NCBI RefSeq assembly: GCF_015775975.1
Contig: NZ_CP064056.1
Location: 744,001 to 808,000, forward strand
From: Staphylococcus lloydii
GTDB lineage: Bacteria; Bacillota; Bacilli; Staphylococcales; Staphylococcaceae
Length of the DNA: 64,000 nt
Reading direction: 5' to 3'
The translations under genes were made by a program, and so were the position numbers. This document shows positions 17,573 through 28,735 of the stretch, one piece after another. The notes under the pieces were generated by a model. It made no database searches. It worked only from the letters and a program-made list of their open reading frames with translations, and was not told the origin of the DNA. Position 1 is the stretch's first letter, and every line of letters starts with the position of its first letter.

Positions 17573-18430
17573 TTACGCTTTTAAATTTCCTAAAATAAAG
17601 GCAGCAACAATGATTAATATAATACCTGACCATATGCCAATCATTTGACGTCTGTCTTTACGTTCACCTAATAAATAAATGCCACCTAATGTTGATACGA
17701 TAACGAGTAATTGTGAAAATGAGAAACTCGTTGCTACACCGACTTTAGGTTGAGAGTAGAACATAAATAAGTTACCAATGCCCCATACGACACCCGGTAT
17801 TAAATTTAAAGTAGTACTCTTAATAGAAGTTTCATGTTTCATAGATAAGATAAAGCCACCAATAGCCATACCTATTGATTGGAAGAATAATGCGCTTGTT
17901 CCGTCTACACCAAAGATTTGTGCTACAACGACATAAACCACATAACCAACAGTTGAAATTAATAAAATCACCATTGCTTTACCAAATTTACTATTACTTC
18001 CAGTAGGTTCATTTTTTCCTTTTAATGATGTTAATGCAATACCAATCACTAATAAGATCATGGATATTAAGCCTAAAATCACTTGTGTCCCAGTGCTCCA
18101 TTCACCTAAGAAAATAGCACTAAATAGTGTTGTACCGACTAATTGCATACCTGTAGAAATAGGCATTGTTTTAGAAACACCAATTAAATTGACTGACTTC
18201 AATTGATAACCTTGTCCTAATGCCCAGAAAGCACCTGAAATTAAGCCAACAATAATTACGATGGGGTTATCGAATTGTGCTTGGCCTGATAATAGCAAAA
18301 TGATACCTATGATTAACGCACCTAAAGTAGTCCCTCTAATTTGGTTAAAGGGTCCTCCTCCGACTAATACATTAATTAATACTACACTACCCCAAAATAT
18401 TGCAGGCAGTAGCGCTATTAAAAAATCCAT
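17573..18430 (-). CDS. glcU: Glucose uptake protein GlcU (GRP family)
   Basis: Ten-TM sugar permease of the glucose/ribose porter family, about 285 aa, importing glucose independently of the PTS. The N-terminal [18 protein letters not shown] and the internal repeat [20 protein letters not shown] are typical. The frame is also open from a GTG at 18442, but the ATG at 18430 is better spaced (about 10 nt) from AGAGAGAAG and matches the start of known GlcU proteins as I recall them. First gene of glcU-gdh; a cre-like site and a palindrome lie upstream, so catabolite control is likely. Confidence 0.9.
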   Translation of the reverse strand: MDFLIALLPAIFWGSVVLINVLVGGGPFNQIRGTTLGALIIGIILLLSGQAQFDNPIVIIVGLISGAFWALGQGYQLKSVNLIGVSKTMPISTGMQLVGTTLFSAIFLGEWSTGTQVILGLISMILLVIGIALTSLKGKNEPTGSNSKFGKAMVILLISTVGYVVYVVVAQIFGVDGTSALFFQSIGMAIGGFILSMKHETSIKSTTLNLIPGVVWGIGNLFMFYSQPKVGVATSFSFSQLLVIVSTLGGIYLLGERKDRRQMIGIWSGIILIIVAAFILGNLKA

Positions 18431-18498
18431 ATTACTACTCACTTCTCTCTCTAATATTTTATGTGGGAGCTATAAGTTTAAAATAGCTACAACTAGAT

Positions 18499-18527
18499 AT
18501 ATTAAATTAAATTAATAATATAGTAAA
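18499..18527 (-). promoter_or_regulatory. Predicted glcU-gdh promoter
   Basis: Minus-strand TTTACT (18527-18522) and TAATAT (18504-18499) with 17-nt spacing, about 70 nt before the glcU start codon. The AAACCGGTTT palindrome lies 2 nt upstream of the -35 box. Confidence 0.4.
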
Positions 18528-18529
18528 TA

Positions 18530-18539
18530 AAACCGGTTT
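18530..18539. promoter_or_regulatory. AAACCGGTTT palindrome, possible operator
   Basis: A perfect 10-bp palindrome with a central CCGG in an AT-rich region, directly upstream of the predicted glcU -35 box. Its form resembles half-site pairs bound by LacI/GalR-family proteins, but no such regulator lies in the window. Confidence 0.35.
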
Positions 18540-18548
18540 CTTTTTTAT

Positions 18549-18564
18549 ATGAAAGCGTTTTAAT
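18549..18564. promoter_or_regulatory. cre-like CcpA site upstream of glcU
   Basis: ATGAAAGCGTTTTAAT fits the Bacillus cre consensus WTGNNARCGNWWWCAW at all but one position (A instead of C near the end). It lies about 120 bp upstream of the glcU start codon. CcpA binding is inference. Confidence 0.5.
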
Positions 18565-18644
18565 ATAAAAATTATCTTTTCTAATGGTTCATACTGTTTG
18601 AAAAAGTGTATTAACGCACTGTGTATATAGTGGAAGATAACAAT

Positions 18645-18680
18645 AAAAGCATCATTCCATACATTTGGAATGATGCTTTT
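18645..18680. terminator. Bidirectional terminator downstream of the GNAT gene
   Basis: A perfect 14-bp stem, AAAAGCATCATTCC (18645-18658) with GGAATGATGCTTTT (18667-18680), 8-nt loop. The A and T flanks allow use on both strands; the natural user is the minus-strand GNAT gene. Confidence 0.85.
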
Positions 18681-18705
18681 AAAATTATTAGTAGTAATGT
18701 GTTTG

Positions 18706-19575
18706 TTACAGATAGGCTTTAACAAACTTATATTTTTTATATTCATGGTTAACATTAAAGCCAAGTTCGTTAAAACGTGCCACCAGTTTGTTATTTTTAC
18801 TACGTATTTTAAAGTATATTTTTTTTACATTATAGTTTTGGAAGGCGAAGTGAAGTACATATTTTAATAATTCAAATGCTATACCTTTAAAACGATAATC
18901 GGCATGAGACGCAAAATATTTAATCTCTGCCGTTTGTTGATTTTCAAATATTTGTAAGTACACATATCCTTTTAATAAACCTTCTGACATAAACATAAAT
19001 AGATGATTATTATCTTCTAAAGAATCAATAATTTCGCTGCCAGTCATAACGTTATGTGTGAATGTATTTTGATGTAGTTTATTAAATGAACGAAAATAGG
19101 CAGGGTGATATTCGGTAATATTTTGTGTAGGGCCGATTTCCCCAACGTCAGTAGCAGTTTCTAAATAATAATCAGTAAAATTATACGATGCGCCTATTGC
19201 TTTCATAGGTAATTGAAAGTGTTGCTGTGCTTTTTCAAAAGAAAAGCTAAAGTTAGCACTATCGGGATGATCGTTGACCATTGCCTGGAATAAACTATCA
19301 AATTCCTCGATTGTATATTCTACATTAGGGTTGATTAGTGGCCCAATGACTTTATATTTGTTGTTTTCATAAGGAAAAGCCATTAATAGCATCGTTAATT
19401 CATCCTCGTCGTTTTGAATTGCGTAGACACCAGGATTATCAATAACGTCTTTGAGAAATGCATCGAATTGATTATGTGCTTGAGGAAGTTTATATAAATA
19501 AGATGCCATTTCATAATTTGCGGATTCTATAAAAGATTTTATTTGATCTATATCGTTAACATTAACTATAGTCAT
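18706..19575 (-). CDS. GNAT-family N-acetyltransferase
   Basis: A 289-aa protein with an N-terminal half of unclear fold and a C-terminal GNAT domain (about residues 150-289). The acetyl-CoA-binding strand-helix is seen as AEIKYFASHADYRFKGIAFELLKYVLHFAF (key parts YRFKGIAFELL) and the C-terminal KIYFKIRSKNNKLVARFNELGF is the usual N-x6-G-F GNAT ending. The acceptor substrate is unknown. AGGAGGTATTTC precedes the ATG. It stands alone between glcU's control region and topB. Confidence 0.8.
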   Translation of the reverse strand: MTIVNVNDIDQIKSFIESANYEMASYLYKLPQAHNQFDAFLKDVIDNPGVYAIQNDEDELTMLLMAFPYENNKYKVIGPLINPNVEYTIEEFDSLFQAMVNDHPDSANFSFSFEKAQQHFQLPMKAIGASYNFTDYYLETATDVGEIGPTQNITEYHPAYFRSFNKLHQNTFTHNVMTGSEIIDSLEDNNHLFMFMSEGLLKGYVYLQIFENQQTAEIKYFASHADYRFKGIAFELLKYVLHFAFQNYNVKKIYFKIRSKNNKLVARFNELGFNVNHEYKKYKFVKAYL

Positions 19576-19709
19576 GAAATACCTCCTTGTTATTTAAAAC
19601 AGTTACCAGTATTTAGTTTAATTATATGTATTTTTTGTCGTAAATGGAAGTTTAGATGTGTTAGATACATGTTACAATGACAATATTAAACATTTGAAAG
19701 GGCGTAATT

Positions 19710-21848
19710 ATGAAATCTTTAATTTTAGCTGAGAAACCCTCGGTAGGGAAAGATATTGCGAATGCTTTAAATATTACTACATCACGTAATGGATACTTTG
19801 AGAATAATAACTATATTGTAACATGGGCGTTAGGTCATTTAGTAACGAATGCTACTCCAGAACAATATGATAAAAACTTTAAAGAATGGAAATTAGCTGA
19901 TTTACCTATTATTCCAAATAAAATGAAAACAGTAGTTATCAATAAAACAAAAAAGCAATTTCAAACTGTACAAAAATTACTTCAAAAAGATGAAGTCCAA
20001 AATATTATAATAGCTACAGATGCAGGTAGAGAAGGGGAATTAGTTGCACGTTTAATCCTAGATAAAGTGCATAATAAAAAACCAATCAAAAGATTGTGGA
20101 TTAGTTCTGTTACTAAAAAGGCGATTGTTGATGGTTTTAAAAAATTAAAAGACGGGCGTCAATTTAACCAACTTTATGCAGCAGCATTAGCAAGAAGTGA
20201 AGCGGATTGGGTTGTAGGTATTAATGCAACAAGAGCTTTAACTACAAAATATGATGCGCAACTATCTTTAGGACGTGTACAAACACCTACTATTAAATTA
20301 GTAGAAATGAGACAATCCGAAATTAATAATTTCACCCCAGAAACTTATTTTACTTTAAATATTAATGTTGGCGGATTATCATGCCAATGTATAACACCTC
20401 AACAGTCAACAAATAAAGAAGTTTATCAAAATATTGCAGCTAATATTAAGGGTCAGAATGCTCAAGTAGATTCTATAAATAGGAAACGCAAGAAGGCTTT
20501 TCCGCCAAAGTTATTTAATTTAACTGATTTACAACAAGAGGCTTACAAACGATACAAATATGGGCCTAAAGAAACACTTAATACTTTGCAACAATTATAT
20601 GAACGTCATAAGTTAGTTACTTATCCTCGTACGGATGCAAATTATTTAACTGATGACATGGTAAGTACTATTAAAGACAGATTAAGAGCGTTAATGGCAA
20701 CTGATTACAAATCTTACGCTAAAGCTCAGATGAGTCAAAATTATAGTGTGAACGATAGCTTTATCAACAATAATAAAGTTTCAGACCACCATGCTATTAT
20801 TCCAACTGAAGTGAGACCGGATATGGCAGCACTATCACCAAAAGAACAAAAGATTTATATGATGATAGGACAAAGATTTTTAGCAAACTTAATGCCTCCA
20901 CAAGAATACGAAGCAATTGAATTAGAATTGTCTATCAACGAATATAAATTTGTTTATAAAGATAAAATTTCGACAAAACTAGGTTTTAAAGCACTATTTA
21001 ACAATGAAGATCAAACATTCACATTAGACTCTAAATGGCAGCAAGGTGCGAATATAAAAGTAAGTACTGTAAATGTTAACGAACATGAAACAACACCACC
21101 TTCATACTTTAACGAGGGCTCATTATTAAAAGCTATGGAAAGTCCACAAAAATTCTTCAAGTTTGATGACAACAAACATAGTAAAACTTTAAAAGAAGCG
21201 GGTGGTATAGGGACGGTTGCAACGAGAGCTGATATTATAGAAAAACTGTTTAATATTAATGCGATTGAATCAAAAGACGGCAAAATTAAAGTGACTAATA
21301 AAGGAAAGCAAATATTAGAATTAGCTCCTGAACAACTTACATCGCCATTATTAACCGCAGAGTGGGAAGATAAATTAATGATGATTGAGCAAGGAAAATA
21401 TGATGCTCATAAATTCATGGCAGAAATTAAATCATTTACTGAAAAAATTATAACTACTATTAAAGACAGTGAACAAAAATATAAACATGATAATCTTACA
21501 GCTACTGAATGTCCTACTTGTGGCAAATTTATGCTAAAAGTCAATACGAAAAATGGTTCGATGCTTGTATGCCAAGATCCAAATTGTAAGACCAAAAAGA
21601 ATGTTCAATCTAAAACGAATGCGCGTTGTCCAAACTGTCATAAAAAAATGACCCGTTTCGGTACTGGAAAAGATGCAACATATAGATGTGTATGTGGTCA
21701 CACAGAAAGTCAGGTACAAATGGATGAACGTCATAAAAATAAAAAGAATGACAAAGTTTCTAAAAAAGATATGAAAAAATATCTAAATAATGATGATAGT
21801 CTGGAAAACAATCCGTTCCAAGATGCGCTAAAAGGGTTGAAATTTTAA
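19710..21848 (+). CDS. topB: DNA topoisomerase III
   Basis: Type IA topoisomerase of 712 aa that relaxes and decatenates DNA through a 5'-phosphotyrosine. The Toprim domain begins [17 protein letters not shown] with the metal-binding DAGREGE at 104-110; the catalytic tyrosine is Y305 in [10 protein letters not shown]. The C-terminus carries CxxC zinc-ribbon modules (CPTCGKFM...CQDPNC and CPNCHKKM...CVCG) and a basic tail. GAAAGGGCGTAATT precedes the ATG. The length and order fit the Staphylococcus/Bacillus TopB family. Monocistronic as far as can be seen. Confidence 0.96.
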   Translation: MKSLILAEKPSVGKDIANALNITTSRNGYFENNNYIVTWALGHLVTNATPEQYDKNFKEWKLADLPIIPNKMKTVVINKTKKQFQTVQKLLQKDEVQNIIIATDAGREGELVARLILDKVHNKKPIKRLWISSVTKKAIVDGFKKLKDGRQFNQLYAAALARSEADWVVGINATRALTTKYDAQLSLGRVQTPTIKLVEMRQSEINNFTPETYFTLNINVGGLSCQCITPQQSTNKEVYQNIAANIKGQNAQVDSINRKRKKAFPPKLFNLTDLQQEAYKRYKYGPKETLNTLQQLYERHKLVTYPRTDANYLTDDMVSTIKDRLRALMATDYKSYAKAQMSQNYSVNDSFINNNKVSDHHAIIPTEVRPDMAALSPKEQKIYMMIGQRFLANLMPPQEYEAIELELSINEYKFVYKDKISTKLGFKALFNNEDQTFTLDSKWQQGANIKVSTVNVNEHETTPPSYFNEGSLLKAMESPQKFFKFDDNKHSKTLKEAGGIGTVATRADIIEKLFNINAIESKDGKIKVTNKGKQILELAPEQLTSPLLTAEWEDKLMMIEQGKYDAHKFMAEIKSFTEKIITTIKDSEQKYKHDNLTATECPTCGKFMLKVNTKNGSMLVCQDPNCKTKKNVQSKTNARCPNCHKKMTRFGTGKDATYRCVCGHTESQVQMDERHKNKKNDKVSKKDMKKYLNNDDSLENNPFQDALKGLKF

Positions 21849-21960
21849 CTTTTATCGAACTTAAAAGAATATTTTGTTAGAAAAGTTCGGATTTACTATT
21901 GTGTTTTGAAACGCTGGATATTAAAATATTAAGGTATTTCAATAAAAGGGAGACTTAACT

Positions 21961-23295
21961 GTGAAAAAATACTTTAAGTTCAAGGAACATAACACCAACT
22001 TTAAAAAAGAAATTTTGGGCGGTTTAACTACATTTTTATCTATGGCTTATATTTTGGCCGTAAACCCACAAGTGTTAAGTTTAGCAGGCGTTAACGGTGC
22101 TACAGCAAGTATGAAAATGGACCAAGGTGCAATTTTTGTTGCCACAGCGTTAGCTGCTTTTGTTGGGTCGCTATTTATGGGATTAATTGCGAGGTATCCA
22201 ATAGCCTTGGCACCAGGAATGGGATTAAATGCCTTTTTCGCATTCACTGTCGTATTAACAATGGGCATACCTTGGCAAATAGGATTAACTGGCGTACTCT
22301 TTTCTGGTATATTCTTTGCTATATTAACAATGACTGGCTTACGAGAAACGATTATTAACGCCATACCTCATCAAATGAAAATGGCAGTATCGGCTGGAAT
22401 CGGTTTGTTTATAACGTTTGTTGGGCTTCAAAGTTCAGGCATTATTGTTAAAAATAAATCAACGTTAGTTACGTTAGGGCATATTACTGACGGAACAGTG
22501 TTACTTACTATATTTGGTATTATTGTTACTGTCGTGATGTACGTGAAGAAGGTACCAGGTGCGATTTTTATCGGTATGATATTAACATCTATCCTGGGAA
22601 TGTGTACTGGCTTAATACATACACCTTCTGGCATTGTAGGGAAAATACCGAGCATTTCACCAACTTTTGGTGCAGCATTTGATGCCTTCAAAGATCCGGG
22701 TCAATTATTTACGGTGCAATTTTTAATCGTTATTTTAACTTTCCTATTTATTGACTTCTTTGATACGGCGGGTACACTTGTTGCAGTCGCTACCCAAGCT
22801 GGAATTATGAAGAATAATAAATTACCACGTGCAGGCAGAGCATTATTCTCAGATTCATTAGCAACAATTGTAGGTGCTGTTTTCGGTACAACGACGACTA
22901 CGTCATATATTGAATCAACTGCAGGTGTTGCTGTAGGTGCAAGAACTGGCTTTGCTAGTATTATTACTGGTTTCTGTTTCTTACTTGCGATTTTCTTTAG
23001 TCCTTTAATCGAAATTGTAACGAGTGCCGTAACAACGCCAGCATTGGTAGTAGTTGGTGTATTAATGGCAGCCAATTTTGCTGAAATTGAATGGAAAAAA
23101 TTCGAAGTAGCAGTACCAGCATTTATAACGATTATTATGATGCCATTATCATATTCAATTGCTACAGGTATAGCATGTGGATTCGTATTCTATCCAATAA
23201 CAATGCTCATTTCTAAAAGACATAAAGAAGTGCATCCAATGATGTATGGTTTAATGGTATTGTTTATTCTTTACTTTATATTTGTTCATGGTTAA
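21961..23295 (+). CDS. AzgA-type purine permease (NCS2-like)
   Basis: A 444-aa transporter with about 12-14 membrane segments. The motifs GGLTTFLSMAYILAVNP near the start, GMGLNAFFAF (about 81-90), FIDFFDTAGTLVAVA (about 262-276) and GAVFGTTTTTSYIEST (about 303-318) define the AzgA/PbuG hypoxanthine-guanine branch. It starts at GTG after AAGGGAGACTTAACT. Unlike many PbuG genes, its leader (21849-21960) does not show purine riboswitch signatures. It is monocistronic, with a strong terminator. Confidence 0.9.
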   Translation: MKKYFKFKEHNTNFKKEILGGLTTFLSMAYILAVNPQVLSLAGVNGATASMKMDQGAIFVATALAAFVGSLFMGLIARYPIALAPGMGLNAFFAFTVVLTMGIPWQIGLTGVLFSGIFFAILTMTGLRETIINAIPHQMKMAVSAGIGLFITFVGLQSSGIIVKNKSTLVTLGHITDGTVLLTIFGIIVTVVMYVKKVPGAIFIGMILTSILGMCTGLIHTPSGIVGKIPSISPTFGAAFDAFKDPGQLFTVQFLIVILTFLFIDFFDTAGTLVAVATQAGIMKNNKLPRAGRALFSDSLATIVGAVFGTTTTTSYIESTAGVAVGARTGFASIITGFCFLLAIFFSPLIEIVTSAVTTPALVVVGVLMAANFAEIEWKKFEVAVPAFITIIMMPLSYSIATGIACGFVFYPITMLISKRHKEVHPMMYGLMVLFILYFIFVHG

Positions 23296-23300
23296 AAAAG

Positions 23301-23345
23301 AAACCCGTTAACGCAAAAGTTGTTTGCGCTAACGGGTTTTTTGTT
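23301..23345 (+). terminator. Terminator of the purine permease gene
   Basis: A 17-nt stem with one mismatch (23301-23317 with 23323-23339), 5-nt loop, followed by a run of Ts, 5 nt after the stop. It may also serve the convergent gene. Confidence 0.88.
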
Positions 23346-23367
23346 TTCACATTATAATATGAAAGAA

Positions 23368-23754
23368 CTAATTTTTATGACGTCTATCTTCTGTATATAT
23401 TACACGTGCATTTTTATTTGGAACATAAATTGGTGACGACAATACAATAAGAAGAAAGAATATTAATAGGAAGAAAAGAATCCAGTGTACGATCATACCG
23501 ATAAATGGAATAAATGCAATTATTGAACCTATAATACCTAACAAAGGAACAACGGCCATTGGTTTAATTGCATTTTGTTTATCTACCATTAAAATAACTA
23601 ACATGATTAAATATAAAAACATATTTACAAATAATGGTTGCCAGCTCAAACCTAATATAAAACTTCCGCCAAGGAAGGGTATGCCATAAAATAGTTCACT
23701 TAATAATAAAACTACAGATAATACAATTAATATATTTCTAATGATTGATTTCAT
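23368..23754 (-). CDS. Membrane protein, unknown function
   Basis: 128 aa with four predicted membrane helices (about residues 7-25, 33-55, 65-85 and 88-108) and a short basic C-terminal tail (YTEDRRHKN). No catalytic or binding motif is seen. The ATG follows TTAGGTGGTGAATAAT. It is convergent with the purine permease and divergent from the S10 operon. Conserved staphylococcal hypothetical proteins of this form exist at the same place as far as I recall. Confidence 0.65.
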   Translation of the reverse strand: MKSIIRNILIVLSVVLLLSELFYGIPFLGGSFILGLSWQPLFVNMFLYLIMLVILMVDKQNAIKPMAVVPLLGIIGSIIAFIPFIGMIVHWILFFLLIFFLLIVLSSPIYVPNKNARVIYTEDRRHKN

Positions 23755-23934
23755 TTATTATTCACCACCTAACAATTACAATTATATATGAAATGAAAAT
23801 ATATTAATATTAATTTGAAACTTTAAAGGCTTACAATTTAAGTAATTTCTTAAAAACGGTTGAAGTACGAAAGAATTTCAAGTACAATGTCAAAGTATGT
23901 GTTAGACAAAAAGTGAAAAGTTTTATAGAAAAGC

Positions 23935-23963
23935 TTGATAAATCAATGCTTTTCGTGTAACAT
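23935..23963 (+). promoter_or_regulatory. Predicted promoter of the S10-spc-alpha operon
   Basis: TTGATA (23935-23940) and TAACAT (23958-23963) are spaced by 17 nt, about 139 nt before rpsJ. It would start transcription near 23970, right before the structured leader. Bases 23760-23934 hold no ORF I can support. Confidence 0.5.
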
Positions 23964-23972
23964 ATCTAATGT

Positions 23973-24410
<438 letters not shown>

Positions 24411-24437
24411 TAGAAAAAATTAGGAGGTGGACTTTCG

Positions 24438-25100
24438 ATGACCAAAGGAATCTTAGGAAGAAAAATCGGGATGACACAAGTATTCGGTGAAAACGGAGAA
24501 TTAATCCCAGTAACAGTAGTAGAAGCAGGTCAAAACGTTGTATTACAAAAGAAAACTGAAGAAGTTGATGGATACAACGCAATTCAAGTAGGCTTTGAAG
24601 ATAAAAAAGCTTACAAGAAAAACAGTAAAACTAACAAATATGCTAGTAAACCAGCTGAAGGTCATGCTAAAAAAGCTGACACAGCACCTAAGCGCTTCAT
24701 TCGTGAATTCAGAAACGTTAACGTTGATGAATACGAAGTAGGTCAAGAAGTCTCAGTTGATAAATTTGAAACTGGCGACATCATTGATGTAACAGGCGTA
24801 TCTAAAGGTAAAGGTTTCCAAGGCGCAATTAAACGTCATGGACAAGCACGTGGACCAATGGCTCACGGTTCTCATTTCCACAGAGCACCAGGTTCTGTAG
24901 GTATGGCTTCAGATGCGTCAAGAGTATTCAAAGGACAAAAAATGCCAGGACGTATGGGTGGAAATACTGTAACAGTACAAAACTTAGAAGTCGTTCAAGT
25001 AGATGCTGATAATAATGTAATTTTAGTAAAAGGTAATGTACCTGGACCTAAAAAAGGATTATTAGAAATCTCAACTTCAATTAAACAAGGTAATAAATAA
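24438..25100 (+). CDS. rplC: 50S ribosomal protein L3
   Basis: 220 aa, near the peptidyl-transferase centre. The long extension motif [27 protein letters not shown] (key parts [11 protein letters not shown] and HGSHFHR) with the downstream [24 protein letters not shown] region is typical; changes in this loop are linked to linezolid and pleuromutilin resistance, and the segment looks normal here. 27 nt after rpsJ with AGGAGGTGGACTTTCG before the ATG. Confidence 0.98.
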   Translation: MTKGILGRKIGMTQVFGENGELIPVTVVEAGQNVVLQKKTEEVDGYNAIQVGFEDKKAYKKNSKTNKYASKPAEGHAKKADTAPKRFIREFRNVNVDEYEVGQEVSVDKFETGDIIDVTGVSKGKGFQGAIKRHGQARGPMAHGSHFHRAPGSVGMASDASRVFKGQKMPGRMGGNTVTVQNLEVVQVDADNNVILVKGNVPGPKKGLLEISTSIKQGNK

Positions 25101-25126
25101 TAAATAACGAAAGGAGGAAAAGCATA

Positions 25127-25750
25127 ATGGCTAATTATGATGTATTAAAAGTAGACGGAACTAAATCAGGTTCAGTTGAATTAAATGATGCAGTTTTTGC
25201 AATCGAACCAAACACAGACGTTCTATTTGAAGCAATCACTTTACAACGTGCTTCATTACGCCAAGGTACTCATGCTGTTAAGAATCGTTCAGCAGTACGT
25301 GGTGGTGGACGTAAACCATGGAGACAAAAAGGTACAGGACGTGCGCGTCAAGGTACAATTCGTGCGCCACAATGGCGCGGTGGTGGTATCGTATTCGGAC
25401 CAACACCTAGAAGTTATGCTTATAAAATGCCTAAGAAAATGCGTCGTTTAGCTTTACGTTCAGCATTATCTTACAAAGTACAAGAAAGTGCTTTAACAGT
25501 TGTAGATGCATTCCAATTAGATGCGCCTAAAACTAAAGAATTTAAAACTGCTCTTTCTAACTTAAAACAACCTAAAAAAGTATTAGTAGTTACAGACTCA
25601 GAAGATGTTAACGTTGAATTATCAGCTCGTAACATCCCAGGAGTACAAGTTACTACAGCTCAAGGGTTAAACGTATTAGACATAACAAGCGCTGACAGTG
25701 TAGTAATCACAGAATCAGCTGCTAAAAAAGTTGAGGAGGTGCTCGGATAA
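25127..25750 (+). CDS. rplD: 50S ribosomal protein L4
   Basis: 207 aa. The extended tunnel loop is recognisable as [29 protein letters not shown] (key parts [12 protein letters not shown] and SPQWRGGG-like APQWRGGG, about residues 62-90), where macrolide resistance mutations occur in other species. In E. coli L4 is the S10-operon repressor; whether it binds the leader here is unknown. Its stop overlaps the rplW start by 1 nt (TAATG), suggesting coupling. Confidence 0.98.
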   Translation: MANYDVLKVDGTKSGSVELNDAVFAIEPNTDVLFEAITLQRASLRQGTHAVKNRSAVRGGGRKPWRQKGTGRARQGTIRAPQWRGGGIVFGPTPRSYAYKMPKKMRRLALRSALSYKVQESALTVVDAFQLDAPKTKEFKTALSNLKQPKKVLVVTDSEDVNVELSARNIPGVQVTTAQGLNVLDITSADSVVITESAAKKVEEVLG

Positions 25751-26025
25751 TGGAAGCAAGAGACGTTCTTAAGCGCCCCGTAATCACTGAAAAATCATCA
25801 GCTGCAATGGCTGAAGATAAATATACATTCGACGTAGATACTCGTGCTAACAAAACACAAGTTAAAATTGCTGTCGAAGAAATCTTTGATGTAAAAGTTG
25901 ATAATGTAAACATCATCAACTACAAACCTAAGAAAAAACGTATGGGCCGTTACCAAGGCTATACAAACAAAAGACGCGTAGCAATTGTTAAATTAAAAGA
26001 AGGATCAATCGATCTATTCAACTAA
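25750..26025 (+). CDS. rplW: 50S ribosomal protein L23
   Basis: 91 aa at the exit tunnel, the docking site for trigger factor and signal recognition particle. The N-terminal [14 protein letters not shown] and the basic loop [18 protein letters not shown] (about residues 58-75) are diagnostic. Its GAGGAGGTGC ribosome binding site lies inside the end of rplD, whose stop it overlaps. Confidence 0.98.
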   Translation: MEARDVLKRPVITEKSSAAMAEDKYTFDVDTRANKTQVKIAVEEIFDVKVDNVNIINYKPKKKRMGRYQGYTNKRRVAIVKLKEGSIDLFN

Positions 26026-26055
26026 AATAAATTACCAATAAGGAGGTAAGCGACA

Positions 26056-26892
26056 ATGGCTCTAAAAAAATATAAGCCAATTACTAATGGTCGTCGTAAT
26101 ATGACTACGTTAGATTTCGCTGAAATCACGAAAACTACACCTGAAAAGTCATTATTACAACCGCTACCGAAAAAAGCGGGACGTAACAACCAAGGTAAAT
26201 TGACAGTTCGCCACCATGGTGGAGGACACAAACGTCAATACCGTGTTATTGATTTTAAACGTAATAAAGATGGAATCACTGCTAAAGTTGATTCAATTCA
26301 ATACGATCCAAACCGTTCAGCAAACATCGCATTATTAGTTTATGCTGATGGTGAAAAACGTTACATCATTGCTCCTAAAAACTTACAAGTAGGTCAAGTA
26401 TTAGAGAGTGGTGACAATGCGGATATTAAAGTAGGTAACTCATTACCACTTCAATTCATCCCAGTAGGTACAGTAATTCACAATATCGAATTAAAACCTG
26501 GTAAAGGTGGACAACTTGCGCGTTCAGCAGGTGCTAGCGCACAAGTACTTGGTAAAGAAGGAAAATATGTTTTAATCAGATTAAGATCTGGCGAAGTTCG
26601 TATGATTCTTTCAACTTGCCGTGCAACTATTGGTCAAGTTGGTAATATCCAACATGAACTTGTAAACGTTGGTAAAGCAGGTCGTTCTAGATGGAAAGGC
26701 GTTCGCCCAACAGTTCGTGGTTCTGTAATGAACCCTAACGATCACCCACACGGTGGTGGTGAAGGACGTGCTCCTATCGGTAGACCATCTCCAATGTCAC
26801 CTTGGGGTAAACCTACGCTTGGTAAGAAAACACGTCGTGGTAAGAAATCATCAGATAAACTTATCGTACGTGGACGTAAGAAGAAAAAATAA
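26056..26892 (+). CDS. rplB: 50S ribosomal protein L2
   Basis: 278 aa, needed for subunit association and tRNA positioning. [15 protein letters not shown] (about residues 55-69) and the C-terminal [18 protein letters not shown], containing the functionally critical histidine, are present, with a basic [12 protein letters not shown] tail. AAGGAGGTAAGCGACA precedes the ATG. Confidence 0.98.
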   Translation: MALKKYKPITNGRRNMTTLDFAEITKTTPEKSLLQPLPKKAGRNNQGKLTVRHHGGGHKRQYRVIDFKRNKDGITAKVDSIQYDPNRSANIALLVYADGEKRYIIAPKNLQVGQVLESGDNADIKVGNSLPLQFIPVGTVIHNIELKPGKGGQLARSAGASAQVLGKEGKYVLIRLRSGEVRMILSTCRATIGQVGNIQHELVNVGKAGRSRWKGVRPTVRGSVMNPNDHPHGGGEGRAPIGRPSPMSPWGKPTLGKKTRRGKKSSDKLIVRGRKKKK

Positions 26893-26956
26893 TAACAACT
26901 TATTGGAGTGTGCGGCTTAATCGCTGCACGCACTAAATAAGAAGGGAGGCGCCACT

Positions 26957-27235
26957 ATGGCTCGTAGTATTAAAAAAGGACCTTTCGTCGATGATCATTT
27001 AATGAAAAAAGTCGAAGCTCAAGGCGAAAGCGAGAAAAAACAAGTAATCAAAACTTGGTCACGTCGTTCAACTATTTTCCCTAACTTCATCGGTCACACT
27101 TTCGCAGTATACGATGGACGTAAACATGTACCTGTATTCGTTACAGAAGATATGGTTGGTCACAAATTAGGTGAATTCGCTCCAACTCGTACATTCAAAG
27201 GACACGCTGCAGACGACAAAAAAACAAGAAGATAA
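26957..27235 (+). CDS. rpsS: 30S ribosomal protein S19
   Basis: 92 aa, in the head of the small subunit at the A-site finger contact. Starts [18 protein letters not shown] and contains [27 protein letters not shown] core (key parts TWSRRSTI and GHTFAVY) and [13 protein letters not shown]. The 64-nt gap after rplB contains a GTGCGGCTTAATCGCTGCAC hairpin (26908-26927), and GAAGGGAGGCGCCACT precedes the ATG. Confidence 0.98.
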   Translation: MARSIKKGPFVDDHLMKKVEAQGESEKKQVIKTWSRRSTIFPNFIGHTFAVYDGRKHVPVFVTEDMVGHKLGEFAPTRTFKGHAADDKKTRR

Positions 27236-27263
27236 TTTCTAACAAGTAGAGGAGGAAATCCGA

Positions 27264-27617
27264 ATGGAAGCAAAAGCGGTTGCTAGAACAATAAGAATCG
27301 CACCTCGTAAAGTTAGATTAGTATTAGATCTAATCAGAGGTAAAAACGCTGGAGAAGCTATTGCTATTTTAAAATTAACTAACAAAGCTTCATCACCAGT
27401 TGTTGAAAAATTATTAATGTCCGCTTTAGCAAATGCTGAACATAACTATGACATGAATACAGATGAATTAGTTGTTAAAGAAGCTTATGCTAATGAAGGA
27501 CCAACATTAAAACGTTTCCGTCCACGTGCACAAGGTCGTGCAAGTGCGATTAACAAACGTACAAGCCACATTACAATCGTCGTAAGTGACGGTAAAGAAG
27601 AAGCTAAAGAAGCTTAA
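27264..27617 (+). CDS. rplV: 50S ribosomal protein L22
   Basis: 117 aa. Its beta-hairpin lines the exit tunnel: the loop [21 protein letters not shown] (key part [12 protein letters not shown], about residues 84-95) is intact without insertions, so no tunnel-based macrolide resistance is suggested. The N-terminus [21 protein letters not shown] is typical. GAGGAGGAAATCCGA precedes the ATG. Confidence 0.98.
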   Translation: MEAKAVARTIRIAPRKVRLVLDLIRGKNAGEAIAILKLTNKASSPVVEKLLMSALANAEHNYDMNTDELVVKEAYANEGPTLKRFRPRAQGRASAINKRTSHITIVVSDGKEEAKEA

Positions 27618-27641
27618 TATATTATTTAAGGAGGGAATACT

Positions 27642-28298
27642 GTGGGTCAAAAAATTAATCCAATCGGACTTCGTGTCGGAGTAATCCGTGACTGGGAAGC
27701 TAAATGGTACGCAGAAAAAGACTTCGCTTCACTATTACATGAAGACTTAAAAATCCGTAAATTTATTGATAACGCATTAAAAGAAGCATCAGTTTCTCAC
27801 GTTGACATCGAACGTGCTGCTAACCGTATCAACATCGCTATCCATACAGGTAAACCTGGAATGGTCATTGGTAAAGGCGGTTCTGAAATTGAAAAACTTC
27901 GTAATAAATTAAACGCATTAACAGACAAAAAAGTACACATTAACGTAATTGAAATCAAGAAGGTTGATTTAGACGCTAAATTAGTAGCTGAAAACATCGC
28001 ACGTCAATTAGAAAACCGTGCTTCATTCCGTCGTGTACAAAAACAAGCTATTACTAGAGCTATGAAACTTGGTGCTAAAGGTATCAAAACTCAAGTATCT
28101 GGTCGTTTAGGCGGAGCAGACATCGCTCGTGCTGAACAATATTCAGAAGGAACTGTTCCACTTCATACATTACGTGCTGACATCGGTTATGCACACGCAG
28201 AAGCTGACACTACTTACGGTAAATTAGGTGTCAAAGTATGGATCTATCGTGGAGAAGTTCTTCCTACTACTAAGAACACTAGTGAAGGAGGAAAATAA
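27642..28298 (+). CDS. rpsC: 30S ribosomal protein S3
   Basis: 218 aa with an N-terminal KH domain containing [13 protein letters not shown] (about residues 72-84) and a C-terminal S3 domain; it forms part of the mRNA entry helicase. The start [18 protein letters not shown] is universal. The start codon is GTG after AAGGAGGGAATACT. Two nt separate it from rplP. Confidence 0.98.
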   Translation: MGQKINPIGLRVGVIRDWEAKWYAEKDFASLLHEDLKIRKFIDNALKEASVSHVDIERAANRINIAIHTGKPGMVIGKGGSEIEKLRNKLNALTDKKVHINVIEIKKVDLDAKLVAENIARQLENRASFRRVQKQAITRAMKLGAKGIKTQVSGRLGGADIARAEQYSEGTVPLHTLRADIGYAHAEADTTYGKLGVKVWIYRGEVLPTTKNTSEGGK

Positions 28299-28300
28299 TA

Positions 28301-28735
28301 ATGTTACTACCAAAACGTGTAAAATATCGTCGTCAACATCGTCCTAAAACAACTGGTCGTTCTAAAGGCGGTAATTATGTAACATTTGGTGAGTATGGTT
28401 TACAAGCAACTACAACGTCTTGGATCACATCTCGTCAAATCGAATCAGCTCGTATTGCTATGACACGTTACATGAAACGTGGCGGGAAAGTTTGGATTAA
28501 AATCTTCCCACATACGCCATATACTAAAAAACCTTTAGAAGTACGTATGGGTGCTGGTAAAGGTGCTGTTGAAGGCTGGGTTGCAGTAGCAAAACCAGGT
28601 AGAATTTTATTTGAAATCGCAGGCGTTAACGAAGAAGTTGCGCGTGAAGCATTACGTTTAGCAAGTCACAAACTTCCTGTAAAAACTAAGTTTGTAAAAC
28701 GTGAAGAATTGGGTGGTGAAACAAATGAAAGCTAA
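28301..28735 (+). CDS. rplP: 50S ribosomal protein L16
   Basis: 144 aa at the A-site of the large subunit. It starts [16 protein letters not shown] and contains [17 protein letters not shown] and the [19 protein letters not shown] segment near the tRNA elbow, where evernimicin resistance mutations are known. The ribosome binding site GAAGGAGG lies in the 3' end of rpsC. Its last 11 nt overlap rpmC. Confidence 0.98.
   Translation: MLLPKRVKYRRQHRPKTTGRSKGGNYVTFGEYGLQATTTSWITSRQIESARIAMTRYMKRGGKVWIKIFPHTPYTKKPLEVRMGAGKGAVEGWVAVAKPGRILFEIAGVNEEVAREALRLASHKLPVKTKFVKREELGGETNES

Noticed and set aside
18507..18867. Overlapping short ORFs between glcU and the GNAT gene
   Set aside because: They cross the terminator hairpin and promoter elements or lie antisense to the GNAT coding region, and lack convincing ribosome binding sites.
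21849..21960. Purine riboswitch before the AzgA-type permease
   Set aside because: The leader has a weak hairpin (CGAACTT 21856-21862 with AAGTTCG 21883-21889) but none of the conserved purine aptamer segments, and no terminator T-run follows.
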